In this document: one piece after another, positions 55,442 through 64,000 of the stretch | Layout: each line of letters opens with the position of its first letter | Position numbering within the stretch: position 1 is the first letter of the stretch | Origin: Gammaproteobacteria bacterium | Lineage (GTDB): Bacteria > Pseudomonadota > Gammaproteobacteria > Ga0077536 | DNA length: 64,000 nt | Assembly (NCBI GenBank): GCA_024234975.1 | Contig: JACKNH010000021.1 | Span: forward strand, 4,202-68,201 | Direction of reading: 5' to 3' | Notes under the pieces: model-generated | The model's input: only the letters and a program-made list of their open reading frames with translations | The model's database searches: none | What the model was told of the DNA's origin: nothing | Translations under genes and position numbers: made by a program

Positions 55442-56176
55442 GTGTTGGTGACATTGCGCAAACTGCTCGCGGCGATGGTCGGCAGTCTCCGCGATCTCGC
55501 CCCGATACTGATTGTCGTGGCGTTCTTCCAGATCGTGGTATTGCAACAGCCGGTTGAAGATATCGGGCGCATGCTGGCCGGTGTTGTGTTCATCGTGCTC
55601 GGTCTCACCTTCTTCATCCATGGCCTCGAGCAAGGCCTGTTTCCAATCGGCGAATCGATGGCGCATGCATTTGCGCGCAAGGGCAGCATCGCATGGCTGC
55701 TGATATTCGCATTCGCGCTTGGGTTCGGGACCACCGTTGCTGAACCTGCGTTGCTGGCGGTGGCCGATGAGGCCGCCTCAGTAGCAGCGGACGGAAACAT
55801 GATTCCGGATTCGGATGCGGCGCGGGCGCGCTACGCATTCGGACTGCGAATGGCAGTTGCGCTGTCAGTGGGTTTTGCGATCGTGCTGGGCGTCATCAGA
55901 ATCATCAAGGGCTGGCCGATCCAGTATTTGATCATCGGCGGTTACGTGCTCATTGTCGTCATCACCGCTTTTGCACCATCGGAGATCATCGGCATCGCAT
56001 ACGACTCAGGCGGCGTGACCACATCAACAATTACGGTGCCGCTGGTGACAGCGCTGGGCGTGGGGCTTGCATCATCGGTCCGTGGCCGCAACCCTATGAT
56101 CGATGGTTTCGGTCTGATCGCTTTCGCATCGTTGACACCGATGATGTTTGTGATGATTTACGGGATTCTGCTTTGA
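55442..56176 (+). CDS. DUF1538 membrane protein, UmpA-like antiporter subunit
   Basis: A 244-residue inner-membrane protein of family DUF1538 with about six or seven helices. Characteristic blocks: GFGTTVAEPALLAVADEAA and, near the C-terminus, YDSGGVTTSTITVPLVTAL with GRNPMIDGFGLIAFASLTPM. A paired DUF1538 system (UmpAB) of Halomonas was reported as a Na+(Li+,K+)/H+ antiporter, to my recollection. GTG 55442 follows AGGGGAG at some distance. It overlaps the second DUF1538 gene by 4 bp. The conserved AEP and SGGVTTS motifs are the likely ion-path elements (inference). Confidence 0.8.
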   Translation: MLVTLRKLLAAMVGSLRDLAPILIVVAFFQIVVLQQPVEDIGRMLAGVVFIVLGLTFFIHGLEQGLFPIGESMAHAFARKGSIAWLLIFAFALGFGTTVAEPALLAVADEAASVAADGNMIPDSDAARARYAFGLRMAVALSVGFAIVLGVIRIIKGWPIQYLIIGGYVLIVVITAFAPSEIIGIAYDSGGVTTSTITVPLVTALGVGLASSVRGRNPMIDGFGLIAFASLTPMMFVMIYGILL

Positions 56177-56991
56177 ACGGCTGGATTGCCGATTTCGTTG
56201 CCGTTCTCACCGGGACGCTGCGTGACATCATCCCGATCGCCTGCATTATCTTCGGCTTTCAGTTGTTCGTAATCAGGCGGCCGATACCACACCTCGGTCG
56301 GGTTGTGGCCGGATTTGTCTGGGTTGTCATCGGGCTGGCGCTGTTTCTGCTTGGATTGGAATGGTGCCTGTTTCCATTGGGCAGGATGATGGCTGCACAA
56401 TTGACCGATCCTTCCTTCATCGCTGGCGTAGACGAAACTGCCGGTATGGTTGCGCGCGCAGCCACACTGGACTGGCAGGACTACGGTTGGGTATACCTGT
56501 TCGCGTTTCTGATCGGCTTCTCCACCACCATTGCCGAACCTTCCCTGATTGCAGTGGCCATGAAGGCCAACGAGGTGTCCGGTGGCACCATCAGCGTATG
56601 GGGCTTGCGGATTGCGGTTGCCCTGGGCGTCGCCATTGGAATCGCTTTGGGAAGCTACCGCATCGTGGTCGGCGACCCGATCCATTACTACATAATTGCC
56701 GGCTACGCGTTCGTAGTGCTCCAGACCGCGTTCGCGCCGCGGATGATCGTGCCACTGGCTTACGATTCCGGCGGCGTCACAACCTCAACCGTTACCGTGC
56801 CACTGGTCGCCGCGCTCGGCCTCGGGCTGGCGGAAACGGTTCCGGGCCGTAACCCGTTGGTGGATGGCTTCGGCTTGATTGCATTTGCCAGTTTGTTTCC
56901 AATCATGACGGTTATTGGCTACGCCCAGCTTGCCCGGTTACGACTGTGGCGGGACAAGCGGCGCGAGGCAGCCGATAGTCGCAGGAGTTGA
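56173..56991 (+). CDS. DUF1538 membrane protein, UmpB-like antiporter subunit
   Basis: A 272-residue paralogue of the preceding protein, TTG start overlapping its stop. It repeats the same two signatures (GFSTTIAEPSLIAVAMKAN and YDSGGVTTSTVTVPLVAALG with GRNPLVDGFGLIAFASLFPI). This suggests the pair arose by duplication and forms a pseudo-symmetric heterodimer. Six or seven membrane helices; the C-terminus is a basic cytoplasmic tail. It is followed 5 bp later by the P-II-like gene. Confidence 0.8.
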   Translation: MNGWIADFVAVLTGTLRDIIPIACIIFGFQLFVIRRPIPHLGRVVAGFVWVVIGLALFLLGLEWCLFPLGRMMAAQLTDPSFIAGVDETAGMVARAATLDWQDYGWVYLFAFLIGFSTTIAEPSLIAVAMKANEVSGGTISVWGLRIAVALGVAIGIALGSYRIVVGDPIHYYIIAGYAFVVLQTAFAPRMIVPLAYDSGGVTTSTVTVPLVAALGLGLAETVPGRNPLVDGFGLIAFASLFPIMTVIGYAQLARLRLWRDKRREAADSRRS

Positions 56992-56996
56992 ATGTC

Positions 56997-57347
56997 ATGC
57001 ATTTCAAAATGATCGTTGTATTCATCGACGATGATCGTACGGACAAAGTGCTCAATGCAGCCCGTGATGCGGGCGCCACTGGCGCCACTGTTATCAACAA
57101 TGCTCGGGGCGAAGGGCTGAAAAAGCAGAAAACATTCCTTGGCCTCGCCCTGGAGAGTCAACGTGATGTGATCCTGCTGCTGGTGGAGGAGCACAGATCC
57201 AGGCATATTCTCGAGGTCATCGCGCGCGAGGGCGAGTTTGATGCCAAGCCCGGGGTCGGCATTGCGTTTCAGATCGATGTCGAGGACGCAGTCGGGGTAA
57301 CCCATCAGGTCATGGAAATCAGTAACGATATCGGAGAAGGTCTATGA
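56997..57347 (+). CDS. P-II-like small signalling protein
   Basis: A 116-residue protein of P-II (GlnB/K-like) size and fold order: MHFKMIVVFIDDDRTDKVLN, an alpha-beta repeat with GATGATVINNARGEGL, then LLLVEEHRSRHILEVIAREG. The T-loop lacks the uridylylated tyrosine of GlnB. This fits atypical P-II proteins that bind nucleotides and gate membrane transporters, such as PII-like proteins next to bicarbonate or ion carriers. ATG 56997 follows GGAG by 9 bases. It overlaps the CBS gene by 4 bp and probably regulates the DUF1538 pair. Confidence 0.75.
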   Translation: MHFKMIVVFIDDDRTDKVLNAARDAGATGATVINNARGEGLKKQKTFLGLALESQRDVILLLVEEHRSRHILEVIAREGEFDAKPGVGIAFQIDVEDAVGVTHQVMEISNDIGEGL

Positions 57348-57754
57348 CAGGACATCGGCGCATCACCGCCAGCGATGTGATGAATACGCAGTTCGTGGAG
57401 ATGGATGGCTTGCAGACCGCCATGGATGCAATCACCACCATGCGCTCACGTAATGTGGATGTCATTATGGTCCAGAGGCGGGATGAGCATGACGCGCACG
57501 GCATTCTGTTGCTCGCGGATATCGCGAAGAAAGTCCTGGCCAGAGATCGTGCCCCCGAGCGAGTGAATATCTACGAGATCATGTCAAAACCGGTGGTATC
57601 GGTGCCGCCAGGCATGGATGTGCGTTACTGCGCGCGCTTGTTCGACAGGTTTGGATTATCTGTCGTCCCGGTTATTGACGACGATAAGGTCATCGGCATC
57701 GTGCGATACCATGAACTGGTGCTGGACGGCTTGTTCAAGTTATACGAGGCATGA
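57344..57754 (+). CDS. CBS-domain regulatory protein
   Basis: A 136-residue protein made of two CBS motifs: ITASDVMNTQFVEMDGLQTA through LLADIAKKVL, and YEIMSKPVVSVPPGMDVRYC through IGIVRYHELVLDGL. Tandem CBS pairs bind adenosine nucleotides. It is the last gene of a four-gene operon (DUF1538, DUF1538, P-II-like, CBS), all overlapping or within 5 bp of the next, so it likely senses energy or second-messenger state for the transporter. Confidence 0.85.
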   Translation: MTGHRRITASDVMNTQFVEMDGLQTAMDAITTMRSRNVDVIMVQRRDEHDAHGILLLADIAKKVLARDRAPERVNIYEIMSKPVVSVPPGMDVRYCARLFDRFGLSVVPVIDDDKVIGIVRYHELVLDGLFKLYEA

Positions 57755-57833
57755 CGTTACATTCGATGCAGATCTGATTGGCTGCCGAAAACCTGGAACG
57801 ATGTTTGCGACGCGTTGAGGGCAGCACCCGGAC

Positions 57834-60035
57834 TCAGTCATTCTCGGCATCATATGCCGCCCTGGCGGTCGTAATCAGATACTGATGAATTGCGGTTACG
57901 TCCTCGTCATCGAGTACATCATCCCAACGTGGCATGCCCAATGGCTGCAATGTGCCTCCCAGCAGTATCTGCTCGAATGCGGCGTGGGTCGCGGCGGACA
58001 TTCGGCGCAGGTCGGCCGATGCGGTCCGCGGGCGGTCGACTGTGTTTGGATGACAGCGGATACAGTGGTCACCAAACAATCGGGCACCGCGGGTAATTGT
58101 TTCGGTGGAGGCTGAAACAGGCGGCGGAAGGGGAATGGGCGCTTCCGGGGGCAACGCCGGTGGCAACGACACCGGCTCACCACCAAGCTTGAACGCCAGT
58201 ATCCGCCCTTGATTTCCGTACTTGTACGCCGCGCTGTCCGGCGGCGGTGCAAATGCCAATGGTCCTCCACCTGCTGCCGCCATGACGACGATATATTGCT
58301 CACCGCCGACTTCGTAGGTGGCGGGTGCTGCGATGATGGAGCTGCCGGTTTCGATACTGTAGAGCAGCGCGCCGTTTTCAGCGTCGTAGAAATTCAGCCG
58401 GCCATCGAGCCCGCCTTGAACCACGAGGTCGCCGCCGGTCGCCAGTACGCCACCGTGATCATAGGGTTGCGCCCAGGTCACTTCCCATCTTGCTTGTTGC
58501 GCAACCGGGTCCCACGCACGTAATCCGCCGCGCGGGGCAGGCGCGCCTTCCCATAATTCCGGCGCGGCCAGCTTTGCCTTCAGCGATTCGCTCAATTCGG
58601 GCGCGCCGAATATGGCCCCGCTGTACGACATGCCATAGGTGCTGGTGTTACGCTGGCCGGGGTGATACTCGTGGCCATCGGTGGGGTCGAACAAGACAAT
58701 AGCCGCTTCCGCGATGGGTATGTAGACGAGGCCGGTCATCGGACTGAAGGCCATCGGGTTCCAGCTATGTGCCCCGCCCGTCCATGGGTAGATCAATGCA
58801 GGGCCATCTGCGTAGTCCGCGGCGGTTGATATAGCGGGTCTGCCCGTCGCGAGATCGACATGGCTGGCCCAATTGGCGGGTGCGAACTTCTCCGCCGACA
58901 ACAATTCGCCGGTCGCACGATCGAGTACGTAAAAGAAGCCGTTTTTGGGTGCGTGCAGCAGCACTTTGCGCTGCGTGCCTCCGACAGTGAGTTGCGTGAG
59001 AATCATCGGCGCGGTGGCCGTGTAATCCCACTGATCGCCCGGCGTCTCCTGATAGTGCCAGGCCAATCTCCCTGTGGTTGCATTGATAGCGAGGATGGAC
59101 GAGAGGTAAAGGTTGTCGCCCCCCGCCGGACTGCGTTCATTGCGGTTATACAGAGCGGCGTTTCCGGTTCCGACGTACACCAGGTTCAGCTCGGGATCGT
59201 AAACGATACCGTCCCAAGCGGTACCACCACCCCCGACGTCGAACCGGCTGTTGGGGTCCCAGGTGGTTGCGGCGCGCTCGAGTTCAATGTGTTCGTACGG
59301 TTGATCGGCAGGACCGGGAACGATGTAGAAGCGCCAATTCAATTCACCAGTGAGACGGTCATAAGCGGACACATATCCGCGGGCGTCGTACTCAGCACCA
59401 GCGTTGCCGATGACGACGACGTCACCGGCCATCTCCGGCGCCCCTGTGCTCGAGTAACCTCGTGTCTTATCGATGATGGTATCAACCTGCCAGAGCTCGA
59501 TGCCGGACGCGGCGTCCAGTGCAAACAGGCGCCCATCGAGCGCGGCAACATAGACCCGACCTTCCCAAACCGCCACACCGCGGTTGACCGCATCACAACA
59601 GGCAACACGATTTACCTGGGGATCGATTTGCGGATCAAATAACCATCGCTCCGCGCCCGTAACGGCATCAAGCGCATACACGCGGCCGTTGACGCCTGAA
59701 GTGAACAATACGCCGTCAACGATGATCGGAGTCGCCTCCAGGCCGCGATTCGTATGCGTCTCATACGACCATGCCAGGCCCAGTTGGCTGACCGTCGTGC
59801 GATTGATCCTTGCCAGTGGACTGAAATGTGATTTGCCAGAATCGAAACCCGTCGTCAGCCAGTTTTCAGGGGCCCGACTGGCGTTCAACAATCGTTCCCG
59901 CGTGATGTCGCCGCTGGCAGGCGGTGTTGCATCTAGCGCGACGCCCGGCTGGACTGAGGAAGGCGAATCGTCGCATGCGACGAGCGCCGCCAGCGTTACG
60001 GCCGCAAATGCAATTCGCAGCTGGTTGAAAGTCAT
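57834..60035 (-). CDS. Quinohaemoprotein (PQQ propeller plus cytochrome c) lipoprotein
   Basis: A 733-residue exported enzyme. The N-terminus has a lipobox (TLAALVAC, Cys21). An eight-bladed PQQ propeller follows (about 60-600) with WSYETHTNRGLEATPIIVDG, RVACCDAVNRGVAVWEGRVY (the adjacent Cys-Cys of PQQ dehydrogenases), VGTGNAALYNRNERSPAGGD and WPYD-like QPYDHGGVL. The C-terminal cytochrome c domain (about 640-733) has CIRCH. It would oxidise an alcohol or sugar in the periplasm and pass electrons on. PQQ synthesis genes are not in the window. Anchoring through a lipid is unusual for alcohol dehydrogenases of this type. Confidence 0.85.
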   Translation of the reverse strand: MTFNQLRIAFAAVTLAALVACDDSPSSVQPGVALDATPPASGDITRERLLNASRAPENWLTTGFDSGKSHFSPLARINRTTVSQLGLAWSYETHTNRGLEATPIIVDGVLFTSGVNGRVYALDAVTGAERWLFDPQIDPQVNRVACCDAVNRGVAVWEGRVYVAALDGRLFALDAASGIELWQVDTIIDKTRGYSSTGAPEMAGDVVVIGNAGAEYDARGYVSAYDRLTGELNWRFYIVPGPADQPYEHIELERAATTWDPNSRFDVGGGGTAWDGIVYDPELNLVYVGTGNAALYNRNERSPAGGDNLYLSSILAINATTGRLAWHYQETPGDQWDYTATAPMILTQLTVGGTQRKVLLHAPKNGFFYVLDRATGELLSAEKFAPANWASHVDLATGRPAISTAADYADGPALIYPWTGGAHSWNPMAFSPMTGLVYIPIAEAAIVLFDPTDGHEYHPGQRNTSTYGMSYSGAIFGAPELSESLKAKLAAPELWEGAPAPRGGLRAWDPVAQQARWEVTWAQPYDHGGVLATGGDLVVQGGLDGRLNFYDAENGALLYSIETGSSIIAAPATYEVGGEQYIVVMAAAGGGPLAFAPPPDSAAYKYGNQGRILAFKLGGEPVSLPPALPPEAPIPLPPPVSASTETITRGARLFGDHCIRCHPNTVDRPRTASADLRRMSAATHAAFEQILLGGTLQPLGMPRWDDVLDDEDVTAIHQYLITTARAAYDAEND

Positions 60036-60166
60036 TGTTGCAAGTACCTGCTACCTTGAAGTGAGGTCGATACGTTCATCGTGCCGGATAGTACCCGGTT
60101 TGATCCAGACGAGGCAGTACCTGCCAGTCGTGGGGTCCACCGGCGGTCCTTCGAACGATACAAGCG

Positions 60167-61156
60167 TCAGTTTCCGGATGCGACGCTCGGCAGGAAAGGA
60201 TCGGCGTGTATGTTGCGGGAGGCCACGCCAGCCAGAAATGCTCTTGTCTTGAGCGGATTCACCATTTCCGGTGCTCCGCACAGGTAGAGCCTGACGTCAT
60301 TGGCCATGCTTTTCAGCACGGTCAATACGCGCTCCTGTATATCTCCGGAAGCATCGGGCGCGCCATCCGCCGATTGCAGAACGCAAGTGGAATAGGTGAG
60401 ATTGTCGTGCTCCGCCGCGAGCTGCGTCAGCTCGGACTGCAAGTACAAGTCTGATTCGCGGAGTGCTCCATGGAGAATCTGTATCGGGCCGCGATGATTG
60501 TTGGAAAGTGCGTCCTGCAGGATTCCATAGAGCGGCGCGAGACCGGTACCGGTCCCTGCCAACACAATTGGCCATTGGCGATTATCATCACCGGTGTAGA
60601 AGCAACTTCCGGCAGGCCCGCGCACAGTCACCTGCGTACCGGGCACAGCCTGGTGCTCTAGCCAGTGGCTCATCTTGCCGGCTGGCAGTAATCGGACATG
60701 CAGTTCGATTTCGCGCTCCATCTCAGGGTCGTTGGCGATGGAGTAGCTTCGGGCAATCGGGCCGGGCGCGAGCAGCGTCAGGTACTGACCGGGGCGGCAG
60801 CTGAATGTCTGCGACGGGCGTAACCTGACTTTCAGGACGGTGGCGTTCAACCGCGAGAGTTCGACTATTTCAGCTTTGGTGTCGATACCGGCATTTTCGG
60901 GCGTACGAACACACAATGTGCCAGCCGGCCGGCATTGGCATGCGAGGAATAGTCCTTGTGCCCGGTACGTGGGTTTCAAACCTGTCTGCGCCGCTTCGGG
61001 CAGTTCGCCGTCCACGGCCTGCAGCAGACAGGACTGACATAATCCGGAACGGCATGAGAAGGCAATGGGCTGGCCGTTCCTTAACAGAGTATCCAACACC
61101 GTCTCGCCGTCATTCAAAGGATAGTTTTGGCCTTCGAACCGGACCGTTCCCGACAT
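60167..61156 (-). CDS. 2Fe-2S / FAD / NAD(P) oxidoreductase
   Basis: A 329-residue reductase in the phenol-hydroxylase-reductase style: an N-terminal plant-type 2Fe-2S domain with Cys35, Cys40 and Cys43 in SCRSGLCQSC and a distal Cys73, an FAD domain (RSYSIANDPEME) and an NAD(P) domain (VLAGTGTGLAPLYGIL and LYLCGAPEMV). It moves electrons from NAD(P)H to an acceptor. It lies 17 bp downstream of a truncated haemoglobin gene, so it probably keeps that haem ferrous. No oxygenase component is adjacent. Confidence 0.87.
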   Translation of the reverse strand: MSGTVRFEGQNYPLNDGETVLDTLLRNGQPIAFSCRSGLCQSCLLQAVDGELPEAAQTGLKPTYRAQGLFLACQCRPAGTLCVRTPENAGIDTKAEIVELSRLNATVLKVRLRPSQTFSCRPGQYLTLLAPGPIARSYSIANDPEMEREIELHVRLLPAGKMSHWLEHQAVPGTQVTVRGPAGSCFYTGDDNRQWPIVLAGTGTGLAPLYGILQDALSNNHRGPIQILHGALRESDLYLQSELTQLAAEHDNLTYSTCVLQSADGAPDASGDIQERVLTVLKSMANDVRLYLCGAPEMVNPLKTRAFLAGVASRNIHADPFLPSVASGN

Positions 61157-61172
61157 TTCGTATTCCCTGGAT

Positions 61173-61538
61173 TCAGCGGTCCAGTACGTCGTCGCGTACG
61201 CTGTTGGCGATAGCGGCGATTTCCGCGATGTCGCTATCGGCTACGCCCAGTTCCTTAAGTGTTGCGCCGAGATGCTCAATGACGATATCCACATGAGTAT
61301 CGTTAAGGCCTTTGGCCACGAGGTGCCTGTGTCCTTCCCGCATATCCTTGCCGGTGTAATTGTTCGGACCGCCGAATGCCAGCGTGAGGAACCCCTTCTG
61401 CTTGGCGATCTGCTTGTCCATATCCGTGTTGTCGAAGAAGTGACTGACGCGGTCGTCGGCAAGCATCTTGCGGTAAAAGATGTCGACCGCCGCATCTATG
61501 GCGGCAGCGCCGCCGAGTCGTTCGTACAATGACGCCAT
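61173..61538 (-). CDS. Group I truncated haemoglobin
   Basis: A 121-residue haem protein: MASLYERLGGAAAIDAAVDI, FYRKMLADDRVSHFFDNTDM with the B10-type Tyr, FGGPNNYTGKDMREGHRHL with the proximal His, then GVADSDIAEIAAIA. ATG 61538 is five bases after GGAGG. Group I truncated haemoglobins commonly dioxygenate nitric oxide or bind oxygen. It is co-oriented and close to a ferredoxin-type reductase, resembling a split flavohaemoglobin. Confidence 0.92.
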   Translation of the reverse strand: MASLYERLGGAAAIDAAVDIFYRKMLADDRVSHFFDNTDMDKQIAKQKGFLTLAFGGPNNYTGKDMREGHRHLVAKGLNDTHVDIVIEHLGATLKELGVADSDIAEIAAIANSVRDDVLDR

Positions 61539-61701
61539 GTTGGCCTCCGGTAATGTTCTCTTGATGGGATGGGTAAGGAAACCCGATTCCAATCAGCAAA
61601 TCGCTGATCAGCATGCCTGCTCCCTGGATGCTACCGGAGGTGTAGCGGCCTATTTTGGTGCGGCTTCAATTTTTGAATGTTGGTGAGCGGCGACCATGAT
61701 G

Positions 61702-63246
61702 CTAGTCAAGTTTGCGAGCGCCATTTGTGTCGTTTTGGCGAGCCTCAGGCGTGGTCACCGGGTTTGTCGCAGGCTTGCGTGCAACAGTCACCCAATCCAG
61801 CGCGACGCCGCTGATCGGGTTGAACCGGGCAACCCGGACAATCAATTCGCGGAGCTGTGGCCGTCGGCGAATCCGCGGTTCTTCAGCGCGGGGCAGGAAC
61901 CAGCAGACAACCAGCAGTCGCAAAAGCATCGATATCGCAAATACGCCATATAGCGGCGTCTGCCAGGCGTGGATGTTTCCGCCAAGGGAGATTTGCGTCG
62001 GCAGGGCTGCCGCAAGATATCCACCCGCCAGGGCGCCTAGCAGGACTGCGGTTGCACTGATGCCGGATTGAAACGCGGCGTACGCCGCGAAATGTGTTTG
62101 ATGTGGCCGCAGATCGTACAGGTAATTGGCAGTACTGAGACTGAATCCGCTCCAGGCGATCCCCGATAGCAGTTGCGCACCCACCAGAGGCCAGAAGGTA
62201 TCGCTTGCGATCCACAGCGCCGGGAGAATGGGAATCACCAGGCCAGTTGCAAGCATGACGACCCGGTTTCCCAGCTGGTCACCCAGCTTTCCCCACACCG
62301 GCAACATAAGGAATTGAGCAAATATCGCGCTGGCCGTCGTCAGCGTGAATTCGACATAGCTGTATCCCAATACGCGGAGAAGGTAGACCGTAAAAAAGGG
62401 AGACCCGACAGCAACAGCCCCCTGCATCGCCGCGAAGAAGAGGGAGTAATTGCGGAAAGTCCGGTTTCGCAGGGCCTCGCGGACTGCGTGACTGGTTCTG
62501 TGCAACGCTCGTTCAGTGGCTGGAGGCGGTAGCGGTGACGGGTCGTGCATCATCGCGAGATACCGCGCGGAGAGCACTCTGCCAATTGCCGCGGCCATGA
62601 AAACGAGGGCAAAGCCTGAATGTGGCAGGCCACGGTCGGTACTCACCTGCAGGATCCAGCCGCCTGCGAGGAAAGCACTGAAGGTCACCATCATCGTGAG
62701 GCGCGTCCTTCGCGCGAAGAACCTGCCGCGCCTTCGTTCGGGAACGAGATTGCCCATCAGTGCACGCCAATGTGGCTGCACTACATTTCCGGCCGCCTGG
62801 TAGACCACTGCACTGGCAATTACCAGGGATACAACCGTAAAGGGAGGTTGCCACGCCAGAAGTGCAAGCAGACCTACTGCGGCGGCCTGAAGAATTGCTG
62901 CAGTAACAATAAGTTGCTTGCGCTCGCGGTGCATCCCGAGCAGTACCGAAGGTAGCTGCAGCAGCGCCCCTATGAATTGTGGTATCGCAGTCAACCAGGC
63001 GATTTGCGGTAGCGTGGCATGCAGCGAGACAGCGAATGGGCTGAGAAAATTGTCGCAGATTCCGTTCATGACCGACGAGCAGGCGGCATCCTTTTGCGAC
63101 GCCTTCAAGGTGTCTCGAAGCCGATGATTTCGGCGGCTACCAGTTGTGGACGGGGCGGCAGACATTGAGTGGCTGAAGTGGGTCCGGATTTTCCTGTTTA
63201 CGATAGGTTCGCCGATCAGGCCAGCGTTGTGTATCGCGGCTTCCAT
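61702..63246 (-). CDS. MFS transporter
   Basis: A 514-residue major-facilitator protein with about 12 membrane helices. SVMNGICDNFLSPFAVSLHA opens helix 1 and the A-like motif between helices 2-3 reads GMHRERKQLIVTAAIL. The central loop (about 225-260) is basic, then FFAAMQGAVAVGSPFFTVYL and PVWGKLGDQLGNRVVML, the second A-like motif. The first 45 residues are polar, and an internal ATG at 63165 is an alternative start. Substrate unknown. Three short gaps to the haemoglobin gene hold nothing recognisable. Confidence 0.82.
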   Translation of the reverse strand: MEAAIHNAGLIGEPIVNRKIRTHFSHSMSAAPSTTGSRRNHRLRDTLKASQKDAACSSVMNGICDNFLSPFAVSLHATLPQIAWLTAIPQFIGALLQLPSVLLGMHRERKQLIVTAAILQAAAVGLLALLAWQPPFTVVSLVIASAVVYQAAGNVVQPHWRALMGNLVPERRRGRFFARRTRLTMMVTFSAFLAGGWILQVSTDRGLPHSGFALVFMAAAIGRVLSARYLAMMHDPSPLPPPATERALHRTSHAVREALRNRTFRNYSLFFAAMQGAVAVGSPFFTVYLLRVLGYSYVEFTLTTASAIFAQFLMLPVWGKLGDQLGNRVVMLATGLVIPILPALWIASDTFWPLVGAQLLSGIAWSGFSLSTANYLYDLRPHQTHFAAYAAFQSGISATAVLLGALAGGYLAAALPTQISLGGNIHAWQTPLYGVFAISMLLRLLVVCWFLPRAEEPRIRRRPQLRELIVRVARFNPISGVALDWVTVARKPATNPVTTPEARQNDTNGARKLD

Positions 63247-63300
63247 AGGTGCGAAACGACGAGCCCGGATTGCGATGTCAGTGACGCCCGCAGCCCATCA

Positions 63301-63340
63301 AAATAAAAAACCCCCGGCAGGTTAAACCTGACCGGGGGTT
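63301..63340 (-). terminator. Intrinsic terminator of the rRNA operon
   Basis: Minus strand: CCCCCGGTCAGGTTTAACCT stem-loop continuing to CCGGGGG and then TTTTTTATTT. It lies about 11 bp past the 5S end. Confidence 0.9.
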
Positions 63341-63350
63341 CCATATTAAA

Positions 63351-63468
63351 TGCCTGACAATGTCCTACTCTCGCATGCCTACTGACACACTACCATCGGC
63401 GCTAAGCAGTTTCACTTCTGAGTTCGAGATGGATTCAGGTGGTTCCTGCTTGCTATGGTCGCCAGGCA
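63351..63468 (-). rRNA. rrf: 5S ribosomal RNA
   Basis: 118 nt on the minus strand, from TGCCTGGCGACCATAGC to TTGTCAGGCA, with the conserved CGAACTCAGAAGTGAAAC and GCGCCGATGGTAGTGTG blocks. The 5' and 3' ends pair. Confidence 0.95.
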
Positions 63469-63588
63469 AACTGTTTGGGAACTGACGTTCCCGAATTCGA
63501 AGAGTCGTGCAAGGCAAGTACACCTGCGTTTGCGACCAATCCCTAATCGTCAGCAGCCATCATGGTTGCAAAACGTTTTGGTGTTATA

Positions 63589-64000
<412 letters not shown>

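Overview
The window looks like chromosomal DNA of a GC-rich gammaproteobacterium. The evidence is a Pseudomonas-type FabY ketosynthase, a gammaproteobacterial rRNA operon entering from the right edge, a two-partner secretion pair, a VPxPA-CTERM-type tail on a PhoX-like protein and many GTG/TTG starts. I cannot place it below class from sequence alone. No phage, insertion sequence, CRISPR array or tRNA was recognised.

Layout. 1-374 is the 5' part of a GlxA/AraC-type regulator leaving the left edge. 500-6786 holds fabY, a zinc-ribbon protein, an APH-fold kinase, a diguanylate cyclase and a PPK2-class phosphotransferase. 6783-18642 is one long minus-strand run: TpsB transporter, 1933-aa TpsA exoprotein, FecR-domain protein, SapC-like protein, sulfotransferase and a MoCF/MobA fusion. 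20009-31754 is the centrepiece: an apparent bacterial sphingolipid locus. It has all four predicted ceramide-building genes of the Caulobacter type (aasR, cerR, acp, spt) plus a GNAT-like ceramide synthase candidate. Interleaved are a MobA-like nucleotidyltransferase, an LpxO/AspH-type hydroxylase, a Tam41-like cytidylyltransferase, a metallophosphatase, and an OstA-like protein with LptF and LptG. The natural reading is a complete make-modify-activate-export pathway.

32076-42638 holds malonyl-CoA decarboxylase, formaldehyde dehydrogenase, a self-sufficient-type reductive dehalogenase with a metallo-beta-lactamase-fold hydrolase, and a glycerophosphodiester-scavenging operon (ugpQ-glpD-glpK). 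The operon is divergent from a PhoX-like phosphatase, and a three-heptamer Pho box lies between them. 42711-49037 is gene-poor and eroded: it holds an intact FKBP lipoprotein and a RibB with a dead RibA half. Around them are readable wrecks of a GTP cyclohydrolase II, a maleylacetate reductase and a BKACE enzyme.

49224-63246 carries a UGT-type glycosyltransferase, a YVTN beta-propeller protein, a MacAB-like exporter in three genes and a DUF1538 pair with P-II-like and CBS genes (UmpAB-like antiporter with cytosolic sensors). It continues with a PQQ/cytochrome c lipoprotein, a truncated haemoglobin with its own ferredoxin-type reductase, and an MFS transporter. The window ends with the terminator, 5S and the 3' end of 23S rRNA on the minus strand. 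All assignments are from reading motifs by eye; no database search was possible.
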